A stretch of DNA of 64,000 bases from Planktothrix agardhii NIES-204 (GTDB lineage: Bacteria > Cyanobacteriota > Cyanobacteriia > Cyanobacteriales > Microcoleaceae): assembly GCA_003609755.1 (NCBI GenBank), contig AP017992.1, positions 53,687 through 117,686 of the forward strand, written 5' to 3'. This document shows positions 44,801 through 53,700 of the stretch, one piece after another; the first letter of the stretch is position 1; the number at the start of each line of letters is the position of its first letter. The notes beneath the pieces were generated by a model. It ran no database searches, was not told the origin of the DNA, and saw nothing but the letters and a program-made list of their open reading frames with translations. Made by a program: the position numbers and the translations under genes.

Positions 44801-47175
44801 CTCCTGATATTTTAACAGCTAAACGGCTACAAGGAAGTGAATTAATGCCGATAGATGCTAATTTGTTTTTTCAAAACTTTTATCAACAAAATGCTCAAAC
44901 GATTAGCACAATGGAAGGACGGGAACATACAGGTCAAGTGAATAATAAAAACCGTCAAGAACGGGAAAATGAGTTTCGTCAGGGAAACTTAGCTGCTTTA
45001 TTCTGTTCGCCGACAATGGAATTAGGGATTGATATTGCTGACCTCAATGTTGTGCATTTGCGAAATGTTCCCCCCTCTCCCGCCAATTATGCTCAACGCA
45101 GTGGACGAGCCGGACGAAGTGGACAACCTGCTTTAGTGATTACCTATGCTTCGGCTGGAAGTGGACATGATCAATATTTCTACCATCGTCAACCCCAAAT
45201 GGTTGCCGGGGTTGTCGCACCGCCTAAATTAGAGTTAGGAAATCAGGATTTAATTCAATCTCATATTTATTCCTTATGGTTAGCTTATACGGGGGCTGAT
45301 TTAGGGGATTCAATGAATCAAATTCTGGATTTGGATTTACCCAACTTTCCGCTTAAAGATAGCTTAAAACTGCAATTAACGTTAACCCCTCAAACCTTAA
45401 ATAAGTGTTTACAAGCCGCAGAAATCATTTTAGCAGATGTTTTCTGTCAAGGAGATTTGAATAAAGCCCGTTGGTATTCAAGGGATTGGTTAAAATTGAC
45501 TTTAGATAATGCCTTAGCAACTTTTGATAAAGCTTTTGATAGATGGCGGTTATTGTATCAAGAAGCGGTTAAACAGTTAGAAGATGCTCGAAATACAATA
45601 GACCGTTTTCGTGGTGGAGGAATTACCCAAGAAGAACGTCAGAAAGCTGAAAATGCCCAACGGGAAGCTCAACGACAAATTGATTTACTGATAGGTCAAT
45701 CTAATTCCCAGTCTGGGGTTAGTAATTTTGAGTTTTATCCTTATCGTTATTTAGCTTCTGAAGGGTTTTTACCAGGGTTTAATTTCCCTCGTCTTCCGGT
45801 TCGAGCGTTTATTCCCTCTGGGAATGATAGTGATTTTCTATCCCGTCCCCGGGTTGTAGCAATTCGAGAATTTGCCCCTCGGAATATTGTTTATTATGAA
45901 GGGAATAAATTTCAAATTGTTAAATCAAAAATTCCGGTTAGTGGTTTAGAATTTAATCAAGTTGCTACTTGTTTTAAGTGTGGTTATTTTCACGAAGGAA
46001 CTCAAGCGAACCAAGATAATTGTGATAATTGTGGCTCACGATTAACCCCAAATTCATCAGGAACTCCCGCTTATTTAGCTAAAGTCTTAAAAATGGATAC
46101 GGCTTTCACCCAACGGCGGGAAAGAATTACCTGTGATGAGGAAGAACGGTTAAAATATGGCTATGATGTTACGACTCATTTTCGCTATGCCAATCAACGC
46201 CAAGATTTAGCTCAAGTTGTTGCTGATGATGGGACAGAACTTTTGAAACTGACCTATGGAGAAACGGCTGAACTGTTGAGAATTAATCGAGGATTACGTC
46301 GAACCGGAGAACGAGGGTTTAAGTTAGATTTAAAAACGGGGTATTGGGGAGATTCTACAACAGAAAATATACCCCCAGGGCAATTGCAGACCGAAGTTAG
46401 TTTAACGGTTTCTGATACGTCTAATATTTTAATTATTAAACCTGTTCAGTTACCAACTCAGGATACTGAAGGTTATCTAGCTTCTCTACAATTTGCCTTA
46501 TCCCGGGCAATTCAAGCGGTTTATAAGTTAGAAGAAGATGAGCTTTCTTGTGAACGAGTCGGAGAAGAAAACTATTTATTATTTTGGGAAGCGGCGGAAG
46601 GGGGTGCTGGAGTTTTATCTCAGATTTTAGATAATCCTTTATCTTTCCAAACTTTGGCTGAAGCTGCATTAGAGATTTGTCATTTTAAAGAACCAAAGCC
46701 CAGTTGTACAAATGCTTGTTATGAGTGTTTATTATCCTATCGCAATCAGTTTGATCACCCCTTACTCAATCGTCATTTAATTCGAGATACCTTAGAAAAA
46801 TTAACCCATAGCACCTTAAACCGTTCTTCTGGTATACTTTCCCGTGATGAAGAATATCAACAGTTACTCGCTCAAACTGACCCCAATTCTGAGTTAGAGC
46901 GTGTTGTCTTAAAAGCTATCTATGACCGAGGAATGAAGTTACCCGATGCGGCTCAATTCTTTTTTCCTGAAGCGAATTTAAAACCGGATTTTGTTTATCA
47001 TCAAGCTAAAATTGTTCTATTCTGTGATGGTTCTGTTCATGACCATCCTGAACGTCGAAAACAAGATAAAGTTGATCGAGAAAATTTTCAGTTTGATTCG
47101 GGTTATACCGTCATTGTTATTCGTTATGATGATGATTTAGAAGCAAAGTTAAAGGAATTATTGGCTCAGATTTGA
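41809..47175 (+). CDS. DEAD/DEAH helicase with MZB/DUF1998 and C-terminal nuclease-like domain (fused DrmA/DrmB-like or DruE-like)
   Basis: The 1788-residue protein has a DEAD/H core: Walker A TTGTGSGKSLTYVVP near residue 215, DELH box LVLDELHTYRG near 329, SCAT-like IGTSATM, and motif VI QRSGRAGRSGQ near 1095. Several CxxC pairs occur (FCRECG, CLNCG, CFKCG/CDNCG). The MZB/DUF1998 module is at about 1590-1650 (EGGAGVLSQ, then CTNACYECLLSYRN). The last 100 residues (about 1690-1788) look like a DUF559/Vsr-type PD-(D/E)XK domain (LKPDFVYHQ, VLFCDGSVHDHPERR). DISARM separates helicase DrmA, DUF1998 protein DrmB and nuclease DrmC; Druantia DruE is also a long helicase with DUF1998. Here all three functions appear in one chain. 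Confidence 0.75.
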   Translation: MKIPIRLKDLLQQPLVAISATSPLIGLKTVQLNCTEVESLTDEQLEALFSSIPEDWDFTQLCEVFDSNTLTENFTQQLVNYLNKRLGLSDNSPSQPENSSDSNLDHLSLKPTTNLDIFELREQVISDYRNYIESFLKIRDPRIKTFIQNELDKGQLWKDPLVQINPAYKQSASIETLIQQNILHPDCKRYFPNYRFYYHQEQAFRRAKQQIPYVLTTGTGSGKSLTYVVPIISYLLQNPHQQGLQAILVYPMNALINSQAEEFNKFLEKVPNCFIQVKKYTGQESLKEKTEIQNNPPHILLTNYVMLELMLTRTHEDRLVNSPELKFLVLDELHTYRGRQGADVAVVIRKLRQRCGQNFLCIGTSATMSTEGNRSSRRQTVAEVASKLFGVEIKPDSVIDETLEKAIQRPYPTIQELQNSLTAGLPPETEKTLEAFKQHPLSAWIEMQLGLQEEDNHLVRRTPISLQSGAENLAQELSFSPEICLDILKQMLLWGSQTKGMAFRLHQFISQGGSVYATLEAPDQRFLTLEGQYSTTNNRLLYPLVFCRECGQEYYAVRYDSNTEQITPLLAVSLDTEPDSDIQEGYITLDEDGLWERDDQDRLPDSWFKVTKKRGREPKPEYQKFIPQKLFVFPDGRVSHLGIAKDSEKPTACWFVPKPFLTCLNCGVVHDRKKNEFTKLARLSSEGRSTATTLLCLSTVSRLKDCSAINPTSAKVLSFTDNRQDASLQAGHFNDFVQTSFLRSSLYSALQAKKVLTHQDLAIEVVKKMGLTQEDYAQEPASFSDRNEKAFQHLIEYRLYEDLRRGWRIVQPNLEQCGLLAIEYIDLEKQCQDAHLWQKFPDSILLQATPQQRFTVIKTFLDQLRRELVIDAQFLQPQETDKLKQEVNYALKEPWTIDLNQLLPEARVATLVSGTNQNKGKNKAPVKLTSNSKLGRFLQSDRAWPWLNVNLSEPDYERLIKAFINILCDSGYLKRNGDEVQLRVDCMLWKAQQLSQLSPDILTAKRLQGSELMPIDANLFFQNFYQQNAQTISTMEGREHTGQVNNKNRQERENEFRQGNLAALFCSPTMELGIDIADLNVVHLRNVPPSPANYAQRSGRAGRSGQPALVITYASAGSGHDQYFYHRQPQMVAGVVAPPKLELGNQDLIQSHIYSLWLAYTGADLGDSMNQILDLDLPNFPLKDSLKLQLTLTPQTLNKCLQAAEIILADVFCQGDLNKARWYSRDWLKLTLDNALATFDKAFDRWRLLYQEAVKQLEDARNTIDRFRGGGITQEERQKAENAQREAQRQIDLLIGQSNSQSGVSNFEFYPYRYLASEGFLPGFNFPRLPVRAFIPSGNDSDFLSRPRVVAIREFAPRNIVYYEGNKFQIVKSKIPVSGLEFNQVATCFKCGYFHEGTQANQDNCDNCGSRLTPNSSGTPAYLAKVLKMDTAFTQRRERITCDEEERLKYGYDVTTHFRYANQRQDLAQVVADDGTELLKLTYGETAELLRINRGLRRTGERGFKLDLKTGYWGDSTTENIPPGQLQTEVSLTVSDTSNILIIKPVQLPTQDTEGYLASLQFALSRAIQAVYKLEEDELSCERVGEENYLLFWEAAEGGAGVLSQILDNPLSFQTLAEAALEICHFKEPKPSCTNACYECLLSYRNQFDHPLLNRHLIRDTLEKLTHSTLNRSSGILSRDEEYQQLLAQTDPNSELERVVLKAIYDRGMKLPDAAQFFFPEANLKPDFVYHQAKIVLFCDGSVHDHPERRKQDKVDRENFQFDSGYTVIVIRYDDDLEAKLKELLAQI

Positions 47176-47198
47176 AGATAAATTAAATCAGTAAACTC

Positions 47199-47390
47199 AT
47201 GACAAATCCCAAACTGCCTAAACCGCCCCTTCCCTCCGGTCAACCCAATCCTTCCTTGAATGAATTAGTAGCGATTAAGAGCGAGTTGAAAAAACTGAAT
47301 CAGAAAGTGTTAGAGATTGAAGGAGCATTTTCTAAACCCAACCGAAAAGTCAAATTTAATTTACCTGACTTCTTAAAAACCTACTCTTAA
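47199..47390 (+). CDS. Small proline-rich / coiled-coil hypothetical protein
   Basis: A 63-residue protein: a proline-rich start (KLPKPPLPSGQPNPSL), a short coiled-coil-like helix (LVAIKSELKKLNQKVLEIEG) and a basic tail. No family is recognised. It lies 23 bases after the 1788-residue helicase gene in the same direction and could be a small accessory subunit. Confidence 0.45.
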   Translation: MTNPKLPKPPLPSGQPNPSLNELVAIKSELKKLNQKVLEIEGAFSKPNRKVKFNLPDFLKTYS

Positions 47391-47391
47391 T

Positions 47392-47622
47392 TTGTTAGCT
47401 TTTCTATTTCACACGGTTTTACAGTTGATAGATTCTAGTTATCAAGAGATTCGGCGTAAGCGTGGTAATCGTAGAGGATTCTTTCAAGATATTCTCTCTC
47501 TTACCAAGTACTTTCTCTTTAAAAGTTGGCAACATTTAATCGAATGCTTGGGGATACTCCTGTGTTTGCAGATTCGTGTTAATTTTACTTCCAGTATTGT
47601 GTATCTTTTGTTACCGTTTTGA
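47392..47622 (+). pseudogene. Transposase C-terminal remnant
   Basis: About 75 codons read LLAFLFHTVLQLIDSSYQ, then RRGFFQDILSLTKYFLF and SWQHLIE, which matches the tail of a transposase type that I recall as frequent in cyanobacteria. There is no upstream transposase sequence, since the frame abuts the stop of the 63-residue gene. It marks the island's right-hand boundary and a past insertion. Confidence 0.5.
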
Positions 47623-47653
47623 ATTTGGAATTGCTTGAAAATCCTTGAAGTTA

Positions 47654-47683
47654 TTGACGGCAAATATATTTTAGGGTTATACT
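47654..47683 (+). promoter_or_regulatory. Sigma-70-type promoter upstream of the EF-Tu gene
   Basis: TTGACG (47654-47659) and TATACT (47678-47683) with an 18-base spacer, about 100 bases before the EF-Tu start. It suggests the EF-Tu gene is transcribed on its own. Confidence 0.45.
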
Positions 47684-47781
47684 TTCAAAGTGATTGTTGA
47701 TTGAATAAAAGTCCGACTGTATTACAATTCAATCGATATTCTTGTTGAGTCAACGGAAGGGAAAAAAATTAAGGATTAATC

Positions 47782-48963
47782 ATGAGAGAAAAATTTGAAC
47801 GCTCAAAGCCGCAAGTTAGCGTTGGCACTATCGGTCATATAAATCACGGTAAAACTACACTCACCACTGCCATTACTACTGTTCTTGCCAAGACTTATGG
47901 TGGTAATGCACTATCTTTCGAGCAAATCGATAATGCCCCAGAAGAAAGAGAGTGCGGTATCAGTATCAATACTTCTCATGTAGAGTACAATACTCCATCA
48001 CGTCATTATAGTCACGTTGACTGCCCAAGTCACTCTGATTATATAAAAAATATGATCACGGGTGCTGCTCAGATGGATGGTGCAATTCTGGTTGTTACAG
48101 CAACCGATGGACCAATGCCAGAAACCCGTGAGCAAATCTTGCTGGCGCGTCAAATTGGTATTCCCTATATCATTGTCTTCCTCAATAAATGTGATCTGGT
48201 TGATGATGAAGATCTACTGGAACTAGTTGAAATGCAAGTGCGTGAGCTGTTATCTCAGTACGATTACCCAGGTGATGATCTCCCAGTTGTCCGTGGTTCT
48301 GCACTGAAAGCTCTGGAAGGCGTAGCAGAATGGGAGGCGAAAGTTATCGAGCTGGCTGGCTTCCTCGATAGTTACATTCCAGAGCCTGAACGTGATATTG
48401 ACAAGCCATTTCTTTTGCCCATTGAAGATGTGTTATCCGTTTTTGGTCGTGGAACGGTGGTTTATGGTCGAGTCGAACGCGGCATCATTAAAGTAGGCGA
48501 TGAAGTTGAAATCGTTGGGATTAAGGACACTGTTAAATCAACCTGTACTGGTGTTGAAATGTTCAGAAAACTCCTCGATGAAGGTCGTGTTGGTGAAAAC
48601 GTAGGAGTTCTGCTGCGTGGTATCAAGCGTGAAGATATTGAGCGTGGTCAGATTTTAGCCAAGCCAGGTAGCATCAAGTCTCACACTACATTTGAATCGG
48701 TAGTCTATGTGCTGAGCAAAGAAGAAGGAGGTCGTCATACACCCTTCTTTAAAGGCTATCGTCCAGGGTTCTACTTCCGTACTACGGATATTACTGGCAC
48801 TATAGAATTACCTGAAGGCGTTGAGATGGTAATGCCTGGAGAAAATATCACAATGAGTGTCACCCTGATTAATCGTGTCGCTATGGAGGAGGGATTGCAT
48901 TTTACTATTCGTGAAGGTGGTCGTACTGTAGGTGCGGGAGTTGTTTCTCGAATTATTTGTTAG
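47782..48963 (+). CDS. tuf: Divergent orphan elongation factor Tu, gammaproteobacterial type
   Basis: The 393-residue protein aligns end to end with E. coli EF-Tu and lacks the insertion that makes cyanobacterial EF-Tu about 409 residues. Domain I has NKCD and SALKALEG intact, but GHVDHGKT reads GHINHGKT, switch I ARGITIN reads ECGISIN, and DCPGHAD reads DCPSHSD, so the DxxG glycine (Gly83) is Ser while His84 is kept. At the domain I/III interface Gln329 is Gly and Ala375 is Thr, positions where E. coli substitutions give kirromycin resistance. It stands alone, not in a str operon, with AAGGA 7 bases before ATG 47782. Codons such as CGT and CTG are more E. coli-like than in neighbours. Possible roles are drug or toxin-resistant EF-Tu, a decoy, or a decaying copy. 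Confidence 0.85.
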   Translation: MREKFERSKPQVSVGTIGHINHGKTTLTTAITTVLAKTYGGNALSFEQIDNAPEERECGISINTSHVEYNTPSRHYSHVDCPSHSDYIKNMITGAAQMDGAILVVTATDGPMPETREQILLARQIGIPYIIVFLNKCDLVDDEDLLELVEMQVRELLSQYDYPGDDLPVVRGSALKALEGVAEWEAKVIELAGFLDSYIPEPERDIDKPFLLPIEDVLSVFGRGTVVYGRVERGIIKVGDEVEIVGIKDTVKSTCTGVEMFRKLLDEGRVGENVGVLLRGIKREDIERGQILAKPGSIKSHTTFESVVYVLSKEEGGRHTPFFKGYRPGFYFRTTDITGTIELPEGVEMVMPGENITMSVTLINRVAMEEGLHFTIREGGRTVGAGVVSRIIC

Positions 48964-49294
48964 TGCGATCGCTATTATTGTGAGACGTGATTTTTAGGCG
49001 ATCGCTTCAATGATATATTTTTTATAGGTTTGCTGATTGCTGGGGTGCGACCTCAATATAATACAGTTATTAGGTGTAGCGACCTGCAATTATAAATGCC
49101 CAAACCTGCAATCAAGACATTTTCAAACCGGAATTAACTGCAACTATAATTTCATTTGAGCCAGGATTAACTGCAACTGGGCGTAGAAATAGCGAAGCTG
49201 ACACGAACCGCAAAGTAGCCAGTCAAAAACCTTCTGTAGAAGGCTTTTGAGGTTTATCTTGCACAGTTTTAAACCAATCTTGGCTCAATGCCTA
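48964..49294. other. Non-coding spacer after the EF-Tu gene
   Basis: Two GCGATCGC octamers (near 48965 and 49000), two nearly identical ATTAACTGCAACT repeats (near 49133 and 49166), the partial 123 bp repeat copy at 49180-49219, and a CCTTCTGTAGAAGGC hairpin near 49231. No gene is seen. Confidence 0.5.
49180..49219 (+). repeat. Partial 123 bp plasmid repeat (copy 3)
   Basis: GGCGTAGAAATAGCGAAGCT followed by GACACGAACCGCAAAGTAGC matches the first 40 bases of copy 1 (31216) and copy 2, then diverges. Orientation is the same as copy 1. Confidence 0.65.
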
Positions 49295-49594
49295 TTAATA
49301 CAATATTTCGGATTCATCTATTTCTTCCCCGTCAATTATTAAAGGAGCACGAGGCAAAGGATCATCCATTACAACCCCGTCGAAGCTCTTAGCCATCTCC
49401 GTCGCAATCAGCCAATCAGGGTCGGGAGTCGCAGGGGAATTAAGCCAGAAAAAAGGCGAATCTGGGTCTATTGCGCCCATTTTTTCTATTGCCAACATAT
49501 TATTAAGGATTTCGACATAATGTGGGGTTGAAGATGTCCAAACTCCATTCTCAACAACTGCCACTACACCATTGATTTTGATACGATAAGCCAT
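49295..49594 (-). CDS. Hypothetical plasmid-type protein
   Basis: A 99-residue acidic soluble protein (AYRIKINGVVAVVENGVW start; DPDWLIATEMAKSFDGVV; Glu/Asp-rich end). I recognise no domain. It is 43 bases downstream of the next leftward gene, so the two are probably one operon. Confidence 0.5.
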   Translation of the reverse strand: MAYRIKINGVVAVVENGVWTSSTPHYVEILNNMLAIEKMGAIDPDSPFFWLNSPATPDPDWLIATEMAKSFDGVVMDDPLPRAPLIIDGEEIDESEILY

Positions 49595-49637
49595 TATCCT
49601 CTCCTAAATATAGCCCCAAAATAACCCTTGATTTCAA

Positions 49638-49940
49638 CTACTCAGATGCAGTTTCCTTGGGGTCTTTCGGTTTTTTCTCAAACACTTGAATTGCGGGGTC
49701 AGCTAAGACAAAACCATCGGGAGTAGCTTCTCCCAGCTTCCCAGCAATCGCCGCCACCCACATCGGATAATTCGCTTGCGCTTCCTCTAGTTTTTTGAAC
49801 ATTTTCGGCTTCACTGTTATTGTGAAGATTCTGCCATCACAGTCAACCAGAAATTGCTTCCAGTTATTCTCAACAGTCTGAACATCCGTTGGAAATTCCG
49901 TAATTTTAAGGGTTAATTCCAGCTTCCCTGTAACTGCCAT
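49638..49940 (-). CDS. Small protein resembling cyanobacterial FinO-like family
   Basis: A 100-residue protein beginning MAVTGKLELTLKITEFP, with RIFTITVKPKMFKKLEEA, then WVAAIAGKLGEATPDGFVL and IQVFEKKP. This wording resembles short cyanobacterial proteins that I recall being annotated as fertility-inhibition FinO-like, which are frequent on plasmids; true RNA binding is unproven. It is the first gene of a two-gene leftward operon. Confidence 0.45.
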   Translation of the reverse strand: MAVTGKLELTLKITEFPTDVQTVENNWKQFLVDCDGRIFTITVKPKMFKKLEEAQANYPMWVAAIAGKLGEATPDGFVLADPAIQVFEKKPKDPKETASE

Positions 49941-50171
49941 ATCTTAATTGAGATGAATTTCAACACTATCCAGATTATAAACCCAAACGTGAGTAACGCT
50001 TTCCATTAATTCCTTAGCGTAAGTTTCTGTTCGACTGCTCACTTCACCCCTCCCCCAAACGGGTGATATGGTTGTAGAAATTGTAGCTAGAGGAGATACT
50101 GGATATTCCTACACAGCCGAATTTACAGTTAGATAGGATTAATTATTTTCAAGGAGAACGGCAATAAGAAT

Positions 50172-50489
50172 TTAGGTAAAAGCCACGACTTTTTCGGCTT
50201 CTTCATCTATCTCTTTAGACAGTGCAATCATTCTAATCGTTGTTCTCTTAAAATGTCTTTGACGTGATGGCAACAATTTTTTAAACGTTAATCCATTCAG
50301 AGTTTCCAATTGTTTAAGATTACTTAAAGTTAGTTCATTATCATAATTCTCTAGTGAGTTTGTATATTCTAACCAGATTCCTGCGGTAGCACAGCAGGCA
50401 CAAGCATGGGCATTAGCTGGATTGATCAGGAAAAGGGCGATCGCACTGATGAAACTTATTGTGTAGAGTATTATGCGGTTTTTGGTCAT
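50172..50489 (-). CDS. Secreted small protein with Cys cluster
   Basis: A 105-residue protein with a clear signal peptide (about 1-27, ending PANAHA) followed at once by a CACCATAG cysteine cluster and a basic helical remainder. The three close cysteines could bind a metal or heme, or form disulfides in the periplasm. No family is recognised. Confidence 0.55.
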   Translation of the reverse strand: MTKNRIILYTISFISAIALFLINPANAHACACCATAGIWLEYTNSLENYDNELTLSNLKQLETLNGLTFKKLLPSRQRHFKRTTIRMIALSKEIDEEAEKVVAFT

Positions 50490-50537
50490 AAGTTTTTGCC
50501 TTGCTAATTGTTCTTTTTGTAGTTTATTTTAAATTTG

Positions 50538-50642
50538 TAATACCATTTCCGAAAACTTATGCTACAATGGCTCAATTGAGATCAATATAAAATAAATTAG
50601 AAGCCCTATCTACTGTTGCATCACTTTTTAGAAATGGTATTA
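50538..50642. repeat. MITE-like inverted repeat
   Basis: A perfect 12-base inverted repeat, TAATACCATTTC (50538-50549) and GAAATGGTATTA (50631-50642), bounds 105 bases without a gene. A second, inner pair (ATGGCTC near 50566 and GAGCCAT near 50666) overlaps the boundary. This resembles small non-autonomous elements common in cyanobacteria. Confidence 0.5.
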
Positions 50643-50743
50643 CTATCAAAACATCAAAAAATAGAGCCATTCTCAACGGTTCAAGTTCTGTGATTATACT
50701 GTAGGCTAAAATAGTTATTTCTAAACTCCGAACTCCCCTTCCC

Positions 50744-53700
50744 TCATTGTCCATTACCAATCAGGATAAAGGCAGACCAAAAATAAGGGTGATTCAGAGA
50801 TTGATTTTTAATTAAACTGATTTGCGCTTGCTGTAACGCTTCAGATTTCGTAAATTTACCTGATTTTATGTTATTATAAAAGTCAGCCATTAAAATTTGT
50901 GTTCCTTGATCATCTACTGTCCACAGAGATGCCATAGTCGTTGCGGCGCCCGCAAGCTGCATTTGATAGCCTAAGCCTAAGATTTCTTCACCATTACCGA
51001 GATTACCACCGACTCCGGTTTGACACGCGCTTAAAACGACTAAATCAACGGCTGTGAGGTTGAGGGTTTCGATATCTTTGAGGGTTAAGCGATCGCCATT
51101 TCCGAATAAAATAAAGGAATCATCGGGATTACCAGGCATAAAGGAGGCATGGGTGGCAAAATGAATGATATTATGATCATTTAATTGTGGTAGCGTTGTT
51201 TGTGGGTTAAAATTTTTGTCTAGCAAGGTCATCGTATCGGGAATCGTTGCGGCAATTGTTGTTACTTCCTGACCTGCGTAGGGAAGCCCGTTAAAGGATA
51301 ATTGTCTTTGTCCGACTTGGACGTTATATTGCCCCTGGGTAAAAGCACCTGCTAAAATATGGGGTTTTTCAGGATTTTTGGCGGTAAAATCGCTTAAAGA
51401 TGCCGAGGTAACGTTATTAATTGTATAATTTTCAATTAGCCACTGTTTACCGTCATAGAGTGCAGCTAGAGGAATATAACGCAGTTGACCATCGGGGGCG
51501 TAAATAATATGTTGTACTTTGGCTTTTTGTAGGTCTTGGGCAATGGGTTGAATTAGTAATTGATAGAGATTATAAGCAGAAGGCTGGATTTGAGAATTGG
51601 GAAGGAAACGATCCGTGATTTTAGTTCTAAAGTCGAGAATAGCACGATTGAGGTTAGTTTTGTCAATAGCAACGGTGCGATGAATTGGTGGAGAGTAGGG
51701 GGTGACTAAAACTAATTCTAAGCGATCTTCAAGGATTAAGGGATATAAAATAACTGTAGATTGTGGTAATTGTCCTAATTGTCGTTGTAAGCGGTTCAGA
51801 TTGGGTAAATCTAGGTTTTGACCGCCAGTAGTTTGTGAGAGTTGTTGGGTAAGTTGGATGACTTCAGGACTATTAATAAAATCATTAAAATCTTGTCTAA
51901 TTTGTTGCTGTTGCTGTTCTAGTTGAGCAATGCGCTCATTTTGAGATGATTTTCTGGCTTCTGGTTTGATTTGACGTAAAGCCACTAATTCTTGTCCTAA
52001 TGCGATCGCGTTTTGTTCAATTTTACCATAATTATCTAACAATTTTTGTTCTTGGGGTAATAATTCGACACCCTGGACTGTTTCCTGATTTCCCCTAACA
52101 TTATGTAAATAATCGTCTAATTCTTGAATTTTGAGTAAATCTAGGACTTGTTGTGCTTCTAAAACCCGATCTTCTTGTAATAATAAGTCAGCGAGATGAC
52201 GATAGGTGTCAGCAACGGTAGCGGTATAGGATTGCTTTTGTGAGAAAGGTAATCCAGCCAAGTCTTGACGAATGGCTTCGGTGACATTAACTGCTTGTTT
52301 ATAGAAGGTAATAGCCAGAGGTATTTGCTTTTTTTGTTGAAAAATTTCACCAATATTAGCTAAAACACTGCTTTCTCCAGGACGATTGCCATTTTCTCGA
52401 AAGATAGCTAAAGCTTGTTGATAACTATTTAATGCTTGGTCTTGTTGCCCTAAATTCTGGTAAACTTTGCCTAAATTATTCAGTGTCACCCCCTCTCCCG
52501 TAATATCTCCTATTTGCTCTCGAATGCTTAATGCTTGCTTATAATAATCTAATGCTTGGTTATAGTCAGATTTTGTTTGATAAATTGAACCGATATCGTT
52601 TAAAGTATGTGCTTCTCCAGCTTGATCTCCTATTTGTTGACGAATTGCTAAGGATTGCTGATATACTGTTAATGCTGCTTCCGATTTCTTGAGTAAATTA
52701 TAAACTAAACCGATATTATTTAAGGTTTGTCCTTCCCCAGCTTGATCTCCTATTTGCCTTCTGATAGTTAACGCTTGCTGAAAATAGGTTAATGCTTGCT
52801 CATATTCACCTAAAATATGATAAACTCCGCCAATACTGTTCAAAGAATAACCTTGACCTGCGATTTCACCAATTTCTTTTCTAACAGCTAAGGCTTGCTG
52901 AAAATAATCTAAAGCTTGTCCATATTTACCTTGAGTGTAATAAACACTAGCGATACTACTGAGGATGTACGCTTCCCCTGGATAATCCCCTATATCCTTG
53001 CTTAAAGTTAAAGATTGCTGAAAATAATCTAAAGCAGTTTGATATTGTCCTAAATTACGATAAACTGCGCCCATATTACCTAGTGTAATTCCTTCACCAA
53101 TGCGATCGCCAATTTCCCTAGTAATGGCTAAGGCTTGCTGATAATATTGTAATGCTTTGGGATAATCGCCCTTACTATCATAAACACTAGCAATATTATT
53201 AATCGTCCTGCCTTCTTCGCTCTTATTGCTAATCTGACGCTCAATGACTAAAGCTTGCTTATAGTAATCTAAAGCCTGGGGATATAACCCCTGATTGGCA
53301 TAAACTACACCCATACTATTAAGGATACGCGATTCAACGTAGCGATCGCCCATTCTACGACTAATGGTTAAACCTTGATTATCATAAGCCAAAGATTTAT
53401 CATATTCACCTAAAAGATCATAAACAATACCAATATTATTGAAAATTCTCGCTTGTACTGAAATATCATTAATTTCTTGACTAATATCCAACGCTTGTTC
53501 ATGGAAACTCAAGGCTTCTTGATAATTACCTTGTCTGCGTTTAACAACACCGATATGATCAAGAGTCAAGGATTCTAACTGGCGATCTCTTACTTCTCTA
53601 CTAATAGTTAAACCCTGTTGATACCATTTTAACGCTTCAGGGTATTGACTTAAATTATAATAATTTACGCCAATTTCGCTGGAAATTCTCCCTAGTAAGG

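Noticed and set aside
47782..48963. EF-Tu gene as E. coli contamination
   Set aside because: It differs from E. coli EF-Tu at many positions, including normally invariant ones, and is contiguous with cyanobacterial sequence carrying HIP1 sites on its 3' side.
50572..50760. 62-residue minus-strand ORF after the CHAT gene
   Set aside because: It covers the inverted-repeat element and has no protein-like features.
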